A stretch of 27,598 nt of DNA from Bacillota bacterium (GCA_023415655.1 JAEZKD010000184.1:1-27598); one strand, 5' to 3'; positions 1-9,651 are shown, numbered from the stretch's first letter. Notes: generated from the sequence alone by a model not told the origin. Program-made: numbers and translations.

Positions 1-63
1 GCGTATGACATGTTATATGTTTACCCGCAATCCGATATCCTGTAAAAACTTCATTATTCTTGA

Positions 64-1695
64 TTATTCATTTTCAGCTTCTACTTCAACAACCTGCTGT
101 CTTCTACGAGCCATTGCATCGCTGTCTAAGTATTCATCGTAAGTAGTAACCTTATCGATTAATCCAGATGGTGTAAATTCCATAATACGGTTTGGAATCG
201 TCTGAATAAACTGATGATCCTGTGAAGTGAATAATGCTACTCCAGGGAATTTAATCATACCGTTATTCAACGCTGTAATGGATTCCATATCCAAATGGTT
301 GGTAGGCTCATCCATAATCAATACGTTAGCACCCATAATCATCATCTTAGAAAGCATAACACGTACACGCTCACCACCGGATAACACGTTTACTTTCTTA
401 ACTCCGTCTTCACCAGCGAAAAGCATTCTTCCTAAGAAGCCTCGAACATAAGTCACATCTTTTTCTGGAGAATATGGCATTAACCAATCTACAATAATCT
501 CTTCGCCAGAGAATTCTTTTGTATTATCTTTTGGGAAGTATGCCTGAGTGGTAGTAATTCCCCACTTGTACTCTCCTTCATCTGGTTCCATCTCACCAGC
601 TAGAATCTTGAATAAGGTTGTGGAGGCTAACGTGTTACTACCAACAAATGCTACTTTATCTTCACGATTGATAATAAAGGATACATTGTCTAATACCTTT
701 ACCCCATCGATTGTCTTACTAAGGTTCGTAACCGTTAATACCTCATTACCGATTTCGCGGTTTGGTCTAAAGTCAATGTATGGATACTTTCTACTTGATG
801 GACGAATTTCATCCAATTCAATCTTCTCTAGAGCACGCTTTCTAGAAGTTGCCTGCTTAGATTTGGAAGCATTCGCAGAGAAACGCTGAATAAAGTCTTG
901 TAACTCTTTGATTTTTTCTTCCTTTTTCTTATTGGCTTCCTTCATTTGCTTCACCATCAATTGGGAAGACTCATACCAGAAGTCATAATTACCAGCATAA
1001 AGCTGAATCTTAGCATAATCAATATCGGCAATATGAGTACATACCTTATTTAAGAAATAACGGTCATGGGATACTACGATTACAGTATTCTCAAAATTAA
1101 TTAAGAATTCTTCTAACCAACGGATTGCCTCTAAATCAAGGTGGTTGGTAGGCTCGTCGAGTAATAAAATATCTGGATTACCAAATAAAGCCTGTGCTAA
1201 AAGAACTTTGACTTTTTGGCTACCACTTAATTCGCTCATCATTTTGTAGTGAAGGTCGGTCTCGATTCCAAGTCCATTCAATAAAGTTGCGGCATCGGAT
1301 TCTGCTTCCCAACCATTCATGGTTGCGAACTCACCTTCTAATTCACTTGCACGAATACCATCTTCTTCCGTAAAATCTTCTTTTGCGTAAATGGCATCCT
1401 TTTCCTTCATTATATCATAAAGTCTTTGGTTACCCATGATAACAGTACTTAACACATCATAAGCATCGTACTTGAAGTGATCCTGTTGTAAAAAGGATAG
1501 TCTTTGTCCTGGAGTTATAATGATATCTCCTTTTGACGCTTCAATCTGTCCGGAGAGAATCTTTAAGAAGGTCGATTTACCAGCACCATTGGCACCAATT
1601 AGTCCATAACAGTTACCTTCTGTGAATTTAATGTTGACATCTTCGAATAAGGCTCTCTTGCCTAATCTTAATGTTACGTTACTTGCTTGTATCAT
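64..1695 (-). CDS. ABC-F family ATPase, YbiT/YkpA type
   Basis: A 543-residue soluble protein with two ABC ATPase domains and no membrane segments. ABC-F proteins act on the ribosome as translation factors or antibiotic-protection proteins. NBD1 is canonical: Walker A GANGAGKST (34-42), signature LSGSQ (156-160), Walker B with DEPTNHLD (180-187) and H-loop SHDR (209-212). A charged linker (about 245-300) contains the RFSANASKSKQATSR segment typical of YbiT/YkpA. NBD2 keeps LSGGE (438-442) and MDEPTNHLD (461-469), but its Walker A reads GSNTLASTT (352-360), with Ser358 where Lys is expected, and its H-loop reads SQDH (491-494), with Gln for His. Family assignment rests on resemblance to E. coli YbiT and B. 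subtilis YkpA. No evidence here separates a housekeeping from a resistance role. It appears to be transcribed alone. Confidence 0.93.
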   Translation of the reverse strand: MIQASNVTLRLGKRALFEDVNIKFTEGNCYGLIGANGAGKSTFLKILSGQIEASKGDIIITPGQRLSFLQQDHFKYDAYDVLSTVIMGNQRLYDIMKEKDAIYAKEDFTEEDGIRASELEGEFATMNGWEAESDAATLLNGLGIETDLHYKMMSELSGSQKVKVLLAQALFGNPDILLLDEPTNHLDLEAIRWLEEFLINFENTVIVVSHDRYFLNKVCTHIADIDYAKIQLYAGNYDFWYESSQLMVKQMKEANKKKEEKIKELQDFIQRFSANASKSKQATSRKRALEKIELDEIRPSSRKYPYIDFRPNREIGNEVLTVTNLSKTIDGVKVLDNVSFIINREDKVAFVGSNTLASTTLFKILAGEMEPDEGEYKWGITTTQAYFPKDNTKEFSGEEIIVDWLMPYSPEKDVTYVRGFLGRMLFAGEDGVKKVNVLSGGERVRVMLSKMMIMGANVLIMDEPTNHLDMESITALNNGMIKFPGVALFTSQDHQFIQTIPNRIMEFTPSGLIDKVTTYDEYLDSDAMARRRQQVVEVEAENE

Positions 1696-1741
1696 GATAA
1701 TACCTAGCCTTTCTATTCTGCTAAACTTTGCACTAGTACAT

Positions 1742-1769
1742 ATTGTACCGTATATTCTGCATTTTGCAA
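1742..1769 (-). promoter_or_regulatory. Candidate sigma-A promoter for the ABC-F gene
   Basis: On the minus strand TTGCAA (1769-1764) is followed after 16 nt by TACAAT (1747-1742), about 45 nt upstream of the ABC-F start codon at 1695. It falls in the 81-bp gap behind the lipoprotein gene. The match is moderate. Confidence 0.4.
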
Positions 1770-1776
1770 GTATTTT

Positions 1777-3189
1777 TTATGATTCCTGATAGATTAGGCC
1801 ATTTGTTTGAGCGTAATCAGCAGCACTTGTCCCCCTAGGTGCTTTTACAACGATATTATCTGTATCCTCAAAGATCATTGTACCAAAATAGTTAATTGTA
1901 CTTGAAAGTTCAATCTCTGTTAGTTTATTGCAACCATAAAAAACCATATCCGATAGTTCTTTCGTCCCTTCTGGGATTACCATTTTTTGAAGCGAAGTAC
2001 AAAAAGCAAACGACATTCCACTGAACACCTCAACCGTATGCGAGAACTTCACTTCCGTTAATGATGAACAGTTCGAAAATGCAGCATATCCTATCTCTTT
2101 GACACTCCCTTTGACTATTAGCTTTTTAGCAGTTTCACAACCACTAAAAGCACCTTCTCCTATGCTGCTTACCCCCGCTGGAATGATAATCTCTCTCATA
2201 GAATAACAATTTGCAAAAGCGTATGAATTCAATTCGATTAATTTCTCTGGCAAATCAACATTAAGTAAAATACAACCTGCAAATGCTTCTGTCCCAATGC
2301 TTCTTAAACTATTAGGTAAGAAGACATAAGCTAAATTTCGACTCATTGAAAAAGCTCCTGCATCAATGGATATCACTCCTTCTTGTACTAGACAAGTTTC
2401 ATCCAGACGACCAGAAGGATATTTGATCAAAACGGTCATTTCCTTATTATATAGTACACCATTCGAAAGTTTATAATTTTCATTCTCTTCTGCAAGATTA
2501 ATTACTGATAAGTTCATACAATTTCCAAAAGCATTGTTACCAATTTTGGTAATACTTTTTGGTATGGAAATTTTTAATAGGCTAGAATTTCCGTAAAAAG
2601 CCTGTGTTTCAATTGTTCTAATTCCCTCTTCTAATTCTACTGTCTGAACTTTCACATCCGAGAATGCATGATTACCAATAGCAACCACATTCATATCATC
2701 AATCATCGCTGGAATTACAAGATGCTCAGTGGTCACCTTTAGTATCTTTGTTATGGTTATCTGCCTGTTTGTTATACGAATGGAGGCAATGGTACCTTGA
2801 TCATCAAGATAAGCCTTCGTCTCATCACCAAAGATATGGGATGCTTCCTCGTCCTCTGGCATTTGTGGATATACCTCCTCTGGTACTTCCTCTTCTTCAT
2901 CCCCTACTAGCCATTCTTCCTCTTGTCCAATCGATGGGATGATCTCTGGAGTAATAGCTCCACCCGTTGTAACGTCCACCTTCCCTGGCAATCCTGGTAA
3001 TAGATTGCTAATGAAGGGTAAATACGGGGTAATCAAGGGGTTTTCATGATCTTCCTGCACTTCATTCGTTGGTGATATCGTCGGAGTGATCACATTCGTC
3101 CCATCTGTTTCTTTCTCTTTTGTTTTACAGGAAGTAAAAACAAGGATTACTCCCACTATGTATCCTATTAAATAGAGCTTTCGCTTCAT
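1777..3189 (-). CDS. BspA-like leucine-rich repeat lipoprotein
   Basis: A 470-residue predicted surface lipoprotein. The N-terminus is a positively charged start, a hydrophobic run and a lipobox-like VFTSC with Cys21, so lipid attachment is expected. A Thr/Pro-rich and acidic linker follows (about 25-125). From about 145 to the C-terminus it is made of LRR_5 (BspA/TpLRR) repeats of about 23 residues, with recurring patterns such as IGxxAFxxCxxLxxIxIPxxVxxIGxxAF. Such proteins often mediate binding to hosts, other cells or substrates; no ligand can be deduced here. The C-terminus has no LPXTG sorting motif, so the lipid is the likely anchor. A weak AAAGGA lies 12 nt upstream of the ATG. Confidence 0.85.
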   Translation of the reverse strand: MKRKLYLIGYIVGVILVFTSCKTKEKETDGTNVITPTISPTNEVQEDHENPLITPYLPFISNLLPGLPGKVDVTTGGAITPEIIPSIGQEEEWLVGDEEEEVPEEVYPQMPEDEEASHIFGDETKAYLDDQGTIASIRITNRQITITKILKVTTEHLVIPAMIDDMNVVAIGNHAFSDVKVQTVELEEGIRTIETQAFYGNSSLLKISIPKSITKIGNNAFGNCMNLSVINLAEENENYKLSNGVLYNKEMTVLIKYPSGRLDETCLVQEGVISIDAGAFSMSRNLAYVFLPNSLRSIGTEAFAGCILLNVDLPEKLIELNSYAFANCYSMREIIIPAGVSSIGEGAFSGCETAKKLIVKGSVKEIGYAAFSNCSSLTEVKFSHTVEVFSGMSFAFCTSLQKMVIPEGTKELSDMVFYGCNKLTEIELSSTINYFGTMIFEDTDNIVVKAPRGTSAADYAQTNGLIYQES

Positions 3190-3236
3190 ATTCTCATCTT
3201 GTCCTTTCGTTGAAACCTCAACACATAAGTAATCTT

Positions 3237-3265
3237 ATTATAACATATTGTACGTATAAAGAGAA
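3237..3265 (-). promoter_or_regulatory. Weak candidate promoter for the LRR lipoprotein gene
   Basis: A consensus TATAAT on the minus strand (3242-3237) lies about 48 nt upstream of the lipoprotein start. The -35 at 17 nt spacing (TTCTCT, 3265-3260) is poor, so this rests mainly on the -10. Confidence 0.3.
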
Positions 3266-3287
3266 GAAAAAGTAAAATTAAGGTTTG

Positions 3288-3346
3288 AAAAAAGCTATTA
3301 CCTCAATTTGCTTTGATCACGAAATGCAAATTGAAATAATAGCTTT
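3288..3346 (-). terminator. Rho-independent terminator of glnN
   Basis: Downstream of glnN on the minus strand, an outer 10-bp stem (AAAGCTATTA/TAATAGCTTT, 3291-3300 with 3337-3346) and an inner 8-bp stem (CAATTTGC/GCAAATTG) form a long hairpin followed by six Ts (3293-3288). Confidence 0.85.
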
Positions 3347-3363
3347 GATCTTATAACATCTTA

Positions 3364-5472
3364 TTATACTTCAAATAATAAATCTCCATAGGTAGGAACT
3401 GGCCAAGCCTCTTTATCCACAATCGTTTCCAATTCATCCACTGGTTTTCTAAGTTCAGCCATCGTTACAAAAACAACATCACGGAAGAATTCTGCTTGTT
3501 CTTCGCCTTCTTCTTTTTCAGCTGCTTCTGCAACTTGTGCTGTTAATTTTGTAAGTGCTGCTTTCGCTTTCCCAAGAAGCTCGGTTGTCTTTACTAACAA
3601 GCCCTCTTGAACACTTACATCGGCTGTTGGAATCGCTGCTTTTACAGAATTAATACTTGTAGCAAGCGTTGTTGTGAATTTGATCACCGCTGGAATATAT
3701 AAACGATTCGCCATCTCAATCATCGTCTTTGCTTCAATGTTGATTGCTTTCGAGTACGATTCATATAAAATCTCAGCACGTGACTTTAATTCAACTTCAG
3801 ATAATACTTTATGTTTGGTAAATACTGCTATGGCTTTCTCCGTTACTAAAGAAGGTACTGCTGCTACCATTGAGGTGAGGTTTGGTAAGCCACGTCTTTG
3901 AGCTTCCGCTACCCATTCTTCTGAATAGCCATTGCCATTGAATACAATTCTGTGATGATCTGTGACTGTTTTCTTTATCAAATCATGTACTGCTAAATCA
4001 AAATTATCTGCTTTCTCTAATTCATCTGCCATCTCGCAAAGAACATCTGCAACGATTGTATTCAAAACTGTGTTCGGATCTGCAATTGACATGGATGATC
4101 CAACCATACGGAACTCAAATTTATTACCAGTGAAGGCAAATGGAGAGGTACGATTACGATCCGTTGCATCTTTTCTAAATTCAGGTAATGTATGCACACC
4201 AGTCTTTAAACGTCCACCCTGTTTTGAACTAGTAGCAGCTCCTGTCTCGATTAACTGAGTCAATACATCTTCTAATTGCTCTCCTAGGAAGATTGAGATA
4301 ATGGCTGGAGGAGCTTCATTCGCACCAAGTCTATGATCATTTCCTGGATTAGAAGCTGATAGTCTTAATAAATCTGCATGAGTATCTACTGCCTTTAAGA
4401 CTGCAGATAAGAATAATAGGAACTGAATGTTCTCATGTGGTGTCTTACCTGGATCAAGTAAGTTCTTGCCTGTATTCGTAACAATTGACCAGTTGTCATG
4501 CTTACCAGAACCATTCACACCAGCAAAAGGTTTCTCATGAAGAAGACATGCTAAACCATGACGGATAGCTACTTTTTTCATAACATCCATGACAAGCTGA
4601 TTATGATCCGTTGCGATATTCGCTGTTGCATAGATTGGAGCTAACTCATGCTGTGCAGGAGCCACTTCATTATGCTGAGTCTTACATAATACACCTAGCT
4701 TCCATAATTCCTGATTAATTTCTTTCATGAAAGAAGCAATTCTTTCTTTGATGGATCCAAAATAATGATCATCTAACTCCTGACCTTTTGGAGGCATTGC
4801 TCCAAATAAGGTACGGCCTGTGAACACTAAATCTTCTCTCTTTAAGTACTTTTCTCTGTCAACAATGAAATATTCTTGTTCAGGACCTACCGAACAACTA
4901 ACATTGGTAACATCACTATGTCCAAATAACTTACAAATACGTGTCGCCTGGGTGCTAATGGCTTCCATCGATCGAAGTAATGGTGTCTTCTTATCAAGCG
5001 CTTCCCCAGTATAAGAACAAAAAGCAGTTGGGATACAAAGAGTAACACCTGCTGCATCTTCCTTTAAGAATGCTGGAGAAGTACAATCCCAAGCGGTATA
5101 ACCTCGTGCTTCAAAGGTAGCACGTAGGCCACCAGATGGGAAGGAGGATGCGTCTGGCTCACCTTTAATTAATTCTTTCCCTGAGAACTCCATTAAAACC
5201 TTGCCAGCTGGAGCTGGAGAAATAAACGAGTCATGCTTTTCAGCAGTAATGCCTGTCATTGGTTGAAACCAATGGGTATAGTGAGTTGCACCTCGTTCAA
5301 TTGCCCAATCTTTCATTGCATTCGCTACTACCTCAGCAACTTGAGGATCTAAGTCCTCACCATTCTCGATTGTTTTCTTAAGAGCTGCAAACGTCTTCTT
5401 AGGCAAACGCTCTAGCATTGTACTCTCATTAAAGACATCAATGCCGAAAATGTCAGTTAATTTCTCTCCCAT
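3364..5472 (-). CDS. glnN: Glutamine synthetase type III
   Basis: ATP-dependent amidation of glutamate with ammonium to give glutamine, the main ammonium assimilation step. The length (702 residues) is that of the GSIII/GlnN family rather than the roughly 450-residue GSI. Catalytic-core motifs are visible: VGPEQEYF (195-202), HNEVAPAQHE (267-276) and NGSGKHDNW (320-328), followed by NEAPPAIIS near 390. I chose the ATG at 5472 because AAGGAG (5481-5486) lies 8 nt upstream; a TTG six codons earlier falls on this ribosome binding site. The gene is single, with its own promoter and terminator. No GlnR, P-II or amt gene is adjacent. It may work with the GltD-like protein at 19250-20467, but they are not linked. 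Confidence 0.96.
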   Translation of the reverse strand: MGEKLTDIFGIDVFNESTMLERLPKKTFAALKKTIENGEDLDPQVAEVVANAMKDWAIERGATHYTHWFQPMTGITAEKHDSFISPAPAGKVLMEFSGKELIKGEPDASSFPSGGLRATFEARGYTAWDCTSPAFLKEDAAGVTLCIPTAFCSYTGEALDKKTPLLRSMEAISTQATRICKLFGHSDVTNVSCSVGPEQEYFIVDREKYLKREDLVFTGRTLFGAMPPKGQELDDHYFGSIKERIASFMKEINQELWKLGVLCKTQHNEVAPAQHELAPIYATANIATDHNQLVMDVMKKVAIRHGLACLLHEKPFAGVNGSGKHDNWSIVTNTGKNLLDPGKTPHENIQFLLFLSAVLKAVDTHADLLRLSASNPGNDHRLGANEAPPAIISIFLGEQLEDVLTQLIETGAATSSKQGGRLKTGVHTLPEFRKDATDRNRTSPFAFTGNKFEFRMVGSSMSIADPNTVLNTIVADVLCEMADELEKADNFDLAVHDLIKKTVTDHHRIVFNGNGYSEEWVAEAQRRGLPNLTSMVAAVPSLVTEKAIAVFTKHKVLSEVELKSRAEILYESYSKAINIEAKTMIEMANRLYIPAVIKFTTTLATSINSVKAAIPTADVSVQEGLLVKTTELLGKAKAALTKLTAQVAEAAEKEEGEEQAEFFRDVVFVTMAELRKPVDELETIVDKEAWPVPTYGDLLFEV

Positions 5473-5553
5473 AAAATTATCTCCTTCCAAAGCTATGATT
5501 TTTAATTCTTTAGAATCCTGTGAATTTACATTGATAACATTAAATCATATAAT

Positions 5554-5583
5554 TCTATAAAATACAACTATGATTTATGACAA
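5554..5583 (-). promoter_or_regulatory. Candidate promoter of glnN
   Basis: Minus strand TTGTCA (5583-5578), an 18-nt spacer and TATAGA (5559-5554). This leaves a leader of about 75 nt before the glnN ATG, in which I recognise no riboswitch. Confidence 0.5.
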
Positions 5584-5595
5584 CTTTAACCACAG

Positions 5596-5627
5596 AAAAG
5601 GGTGTTCTCCCCTATAGAGAACACCCT
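5596..5627 (-). terminator. Strong hairpin terminator between mscS and glnN
   Basis: A perfect 11-bp stem (AGGGTGTTCTC, 5599-5609, with 5617-5627) and a 7-nt loop, followed on the minus strand by TTTT. It lies about 140 nt past the mscS stop and just upstream of the glnN promoter, so it most likely ends the DUF624-glgB-mscS transcript and insulates glnN. Confidence 0.7.
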
Positions 5628-5765
5628 TGCTCTTAAACTTCTTGTTGCTATTAAGATATCACGATTTTATTAATTTGTGAAGTACCTTTTTGACTTTTTT
5701 TCCATTTTTACCATTTTTACAAGAATTATCCATGGACAATCTTTCATTTTATACAATATTACCAA

Positions 5766-6617
5766 CTAACGATTGATCACGGTAACTTCATGCTGACGGA
5801 ATGGTATGGTAAAGCCTTTCTCATCAAACATATACTTAATTCCTTCAAGCATCTCACCCTTAACCGTAAAATAATCTTCTTTTTTCACCCAGGTACGTAA
5901 TCCAATTTCGATTGCATCGTCACCATAATTACTTACGTAAATATCGATGGGTTGATCTTGTAAAATCTTTTCATTCTGTTGAGTTAGATTGAATAATTCC
6001 TTTTTAACTTCCTTGATATCGTCATGATACCCAATTGGTATAATGAGATCAATACGCCTTGTTGGTTCATCCGTTACATTCACAATATTAGCGTTCGCTA
6101 AGGTTCCATTCGGAAACACAACAACTTTATTATCGATGGTTACAATTTTAGTATAGATAATATCAATCGTAAGAACGGTTCCTTCTAATCCATTCACTAT
6201 AATGTAATCCCCAATACGAAAGGGTTTTAAAACAAGAATTAACACACCACCAGCAAAGTTAGATAAGCTACCTTGTAATGCAAGACCGACTGTTAAGCCA
6301 ACGGAACCAATCAAAGCCACAAAAGAGGCCTCTGGTACACCAAGATAAATCAATATGAGAATAAACAGTAGGCTATAAAGGATTGCTTTGAGTAAAGAAC
6401 CCACAAAGTTGGCTGCGCTTACTTCTGTATTGGCTTTTTCAAACGCATGCTTAACAATTTTTAAAGTTGTTTTGATCAGCTTCTTGCCGATCAGATAAAT
6501 CACAATCGAAATGGCAATTTTAATAAAAAAATTAATTGCATCTGGATAAAACCCATCCCACCATTTCATAAAACTACTCTTTTCACCAGTACTAGCTAAA
6601 AATATAAAAGAATTCAT
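5766..6617 (-). CDS. mscS: Small-conductance mechanosensitive channel, MscS family
   Basis: A 283-residue membrane protein that should open under membrane tension and release solutes during hypo-osmotic shock. It has the MscS layout: three hydrophobic segments (about 29-48, 70-93 and 98-130). The third is the Gly/Ala-rich pore helix (GSVGLTVGLALQGSLSNFAGG). It runs into the beta domain (FRIGDYIIVNGLEGTV) and a C-terminal alpha/beta vestibule. The length matches E. coli MscS (286). The GAGGAGG ribosome binding site is well placed for the ATG at 6617. It starts 37 bp after glgB and is probably cotranscribed with it. Confidence 0.93.
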   Translation of the reverse strand: MNSFIFLASTGEKSSFMKWWDGFYPDAINFFIKIAISIVIYLIGKKLIKTTLKIVKHAFEKANTEVSAANFVGSLLKAILYSLLFILILIYLGVPEASFVALIGSVGLTVGLALQGSLSNFAGGVLILVLKPFRIGDYIIVNGLEGTVLTIDIIYTKIVTIDNKVVVFPNGTLANANIVNVTDEPTRRIDLIIPIGYHDDIKEVKKELFNLTQQNEKILQDQPIDIYVSNYGDDAIEIGLRTWVKKEDYFTVKGEMLEGIKYMFDEKGFTIPFRQHEVTVINR

Positions 6618-6654
6618 ATTACCTCCTCATTCTATAGCTTTAGCTTTACTTTCA

Positions 6655-8910
6655 TTATTTCTTCTTTTTACTTACACTTTTCTTTTTTTCTTCCTTAGTT
6701 CCTTGTTTGGCTTCCTGTTTATATTCAAACACTGCTATCCCCAATGGTGGAAGCACAATGGATAGTGATTGCTTTTGTCCATCCACTTCCTTGCGAGTTG
6801 AGGTCTTCACACGTTTATTCACATGCCCACTTCCTCCATACGCAACGTCATCACTATTGAATATTTCTTTATATTTTCCTTGGTAAGGAACTGCAAGGTC
6901 AAATTTTTCATAAACCACTGGTGTAAAGTTTACTACAACAACTAAAGTTTCTTGCTTACCTTTTCTAACAAAGCTAATAATACTATGATCTGCATCTAAC
7001 TGACTTAACCATGAGAATCCACTTGGGTCTTCATCTAACTCATACAAAGCTTTTCTTGTTTGATAGAATTTATTCAAATCCATCACATATTTTTGCATTT
7101 GTTGATGCTTTTCTTGCTCAAGAAGATCCCAGCTTAAGGATACTTCTTCATTCCATTCTAGTTTCTGTGCAAATTCTTGTCCCATAAACAATAACTTCTT
7201 ACCAGGATGTGTCATCATAAAACCGTAGGCCGTACGAAGGTTCGCAAACTTTTCTTCCTCGGTACCAGGCATCTTATTAATCATCGAACATTTGCCATGC
7301 ACGACTTCATCGTGTGATAGTTCTAAAATAAAGCGTTCTGAATAAGCATATACCATGCTAAAGGTTAAAGCTCCATGGCAACCTTTACGGAACAAAGGAT
7401 CTTGTTTCATATAGTTGGTAAAATCATTCATCCATCCCATGTTCCATTTATAATCAAAACCAAGACCATCTTTATTCAAGTCACCCGTAACCATTGGCCA
7501 TGCGGTTGATTCCTCTGCAATCACTAAGCTACCATCTTTGCGTTTGTGGACGACTGAATTCAGATGCTTTAATAGCTCCATAGCTTCTAGATTTTCATTA
7601 CCACCATATTCATTCGCTACCCATCCGCCATCCTCTTTGCCATAATCTAAATAGAGCATTGAGGCAACCGCATCAATTCGTAGGCCATCCACATGGTATT
7701 CACTCAACCAAAACAATGCATTTGCAATTAAGAAATTGGAAACCTCTGGTCTACCATAATTAAAAATCAAAGTACCCCAATGAGGATGTGCCCCCTTTCT
7801 CGGATCCAAATGTTCATAAAGACAAGTGCCATCAAAGTTACTGAGTGCATATGCATCCCTTGGAAAATGTGCTGGTACCCAATCAAGGATAACGCCAATT
7901 CCATGCTGGTGCATATAATCCATAAAGAACTTAAAGTCTTCTGGAGTACCATAACGTGACGTAACGGAATAGTACCCTGTTACCTGATAACCCCATGACC
8001 CATCGAAGGGATGTTCCATAATTGGCATCAACTCAATATGAGTATATCCCATCTTCTTTACATAATCAGCAAGCATAACCGCTAGATCACGATAGTTATA
8101 AAAGCTTCCATTCTTTTCTTCCGGCTTTTTAAAGGATCCCAAATGTACTTCATAAATTGACATTGGTTCACTCGAATATTTCTTCTTTTTTCTATCTGCT
8201 AACCACTTCGCATCGTTCCATACATAAGAAGAGCTATCACTAACTATGGATGCATTATTTGGACGTAATTCTGAGTAGAAGGCATATGGATCAGCTTTTA
8301 GGTAAGTTAATCCACCCTTTGCTTTTATCTCGAATTTATAAATGTCATCCTTATGTACTCCAGGAAGGAATACTTCAAAAATACCGGAATTTCCAACACG
8401 ACGCATCGGATTTCTTCTTCCATCCCAGTGGTTAAAGTCTCCTACTACACTCACTCTCATCGCCATTGGTGCCCATACAGCAAATCTAGTTCCAACCACT
8501 TTTTTTATCTCACATACATGAGCCCCAAGCACTTCATAGATTTTATAATGAATTCCTTGGTTGAATTTGTCACAGTCCTCTTGTTTTACGGTGCATTCAA
8601 ATGAGTACGGATCAATAATTTCTTCCTTTAATCCGTCTTCATAGGTAATGATATACGTATATTCAGGGATTGTTTTTCCTTCTATTAAAACAGCGAAATA
8701 GCCTTCCTCATCTGCTAATTCCATCGGATATTCCAATCCCTTTTTTGTCAATTTTAAAACAGCCTCTTTTCCATTTGGAATAAAGGTTTGAAACAGTATC
8801 CCCGCTTCCGTCTTATGTGCTCCTAATATCCTATGTGGACAATCATGTTCGGAATAAACAATTGCCTCAATTTCTGGCCATTCCATAAGTTCGTATAGCG
8901 TTTCATTCAT
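6655..8910 (-). CDS. glgB: 1,4-alpha-glucan branching enzyme
   Basis: Transfers alpha-1,4-glucan segments to alpha-1,6 positions in glycogen. The 751-residue protein has N-terminal carbohydrate-binding (N1/CBM48-like) modules over about 1-230, including VWAPMAMRVSVVGDFNHWDG (145-164). The GH13 barrel follows, with region I ILDWVPAHF (341-349), region II DGLRIDAVAS with nucleophile Asp413, region III AEEST with acid/base Glu at about 466, and region IV LSHDEVVHG with Asp534. A beta-sandwich ends in an unusual Lys-rich tail (last ~20 residues). The full set of catalytic residues is present. No glgC, glgD, glgA or glgP is in the window. The start lies 17 bp after the DUF624 gene, which implies one operon. 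Confidence 0.97.
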   Translation of the reverse strand: MNETLYELMEWPEIEAIVYSEHDCPHRILGAHKTEAGILFQTFIPNGKEAVLKLTKKGLEYPMELADEEGYFAVLIEGKTIPEYTYIITYEDGLKEEIIDPYSFECTVKQEDCDKFNQGIHYKIYEVLGAHVCEIKKVVGTRFAVWAPMAMRVSVVGDFNHWDGRRNPMRRVGNSGIFEVFLPGVHKDDIYKFEIKAKGGLTYLKADPYAFYSELRPNNASIVSDSSSYVWNDAKWLADRKKKKYSSEPMSIYEVHLGSFKKPEEKNGSFYNYRDLAVMLADYVKKMGYTHIELMPIMEHPFDGSWGYQVTGYYSVTSRYGTPEDFKFFMDYMHQHGIGVILDWVPAHFPRDAYALSNFDGTCLYEHLDPRKGAHPHWGTLIFNYGRPEVSNFLIANALFWLSEYHVDGLRIDAVASMLYLDYGKEDGGWVANEYGGNENLEAMELLKHLNSVVHKRKDGSLVIAEESTAWPMVTGDLNKDGLGFDYKWNMGWMNDFTNYMKQDPLFRKGCHGALTFSMVYAYSERFILELSHDEVVHGKCSMINKMPGTEEEKFANLRTAYGFMMTHPGKKLLFMGQEFAQKLEWNEEVSLSWDLLEQEKHQQMQKYVMDLNKFYQTRKALYELDEDPSGFSWLSQLDADHSIISFVRKGKQETLVVVVNFTPVVYEKFDLAVPYQGKYKEIFNSDDVAYGGSGHVNKRVKTSTRKEVDGQKQSLSIVLPPLGIAVFEYKQEAKQGTKEEKKKSVSKKKK

Positions 8911-8927
8911 TCGATTTTCCCCCTAAA

Positions 8928-9587
8928 TTATTCCCAATACCATGGGTCCCTTCCTGATTCCTCCGGATTCTCCTCTGGCTTTGGCATATATTTTTTGAAA
9001 ATTCGTTCAATTAAGAACGAACAAACCAAACAACATAATGCAGGTGCTACAAAAATGAAAGGATAGATAACGTAAACTCCAATGCCAAATGCAGCTATAA
9101 TCACTACCATAAGCAAAGTAGTTGGGAAGTGCTTCATTGCAATAATAAAAGAGGTTTTAAATAAACCTTTTAAATTTAATGTAAAGCGAGATAAGATTGG
9201 ATATATAAAAACTAAATTAAATACACATATTGTTGTAATTGCAATAAATACCGCAAACATAAGATCACCATATTTACTACCAGCGTTTCTTTGCGCTGTT
9301 GCATACGTAAAATCTACGTATAAAATATAAGACATAACTAAGAAAATAAAAGCAGAAATTAATCCAAGCTTTAAATTTTCTTTAAAGGAGCGAAAGAACT
9401 CTCTTAAAACATAGCCACGTTCTCTACGTATTACCTTCACAGTAGCATAGTACATAGCTGTAGTTGCTGGTCCAATTGTTATAATGGGAATGCAACATAG
9501 TACCCAAATAATACTAAGCAAGATCATATCCCAAAACTTTCCCATAAAAGAAAAGAATCCATTCTCCAAATTAAATAAACTTCCCAT
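8928..9587 (-). CDS. DUF624 (YesL-like) membrane protein
   Basis: A 219-residue integral membrane protein. The N-terminal part with FWDMILLSIIWVLCCIPIITIGPATTAMYY is the hallmark of the DUF624/YesL family. About five hydrophobic segments can be seen (near 20-45, 75-95, 105-130, 148-165 and 168-190), with a charged C-terminus. The biochemical function is unknown. Family members often sit beside carbohydrate uptake or degradation genes, which fits its place directly ahead of glgB. The start at 9587 has an AGGAGG site in good register. Confidence 0.85.
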   Translation of the reverse strand: MGSLFNLENGFFSFMGKFWDMILLSIIWVLCCIPIITIGPATTAMYYATVKVIRRERGYVLREFFRSFKENLKLGLISAFIFLVMSYILYVDFTYATAQRNAGSKYGDLMFAVFIAITTICVFNLVFIYPILSRFTLNLKGLFKTSFIIAMKHFPTTLLMVVIIAAFGIGVYVIYPFIFVAPALCCLVCSFLIERIFKKYMPKPEENPEESGRDPWYWE

Positions 9588-9651
9588 CTTATCCTCCTAA
9601 TACTTCAGTATAACAATATTGTTAAACCTAATCCATTATCCTAGCACTCAA

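Noticed and set aside
227..889. Plus-strand open frames opposite the ABC-F gene
   Set aside because: They are antisense shadows of a clearly recognised gene, without ribosome binding sites.
9612..9623. Palindrome AACAATATTGTT upstream of the DUF624 gene as an operator
   Set aside because: It is a perfect 12-bp AT-rich palindrome, but no promoter can be placed around it with confidence, and such sites arise by chance in AT-rich DNA.
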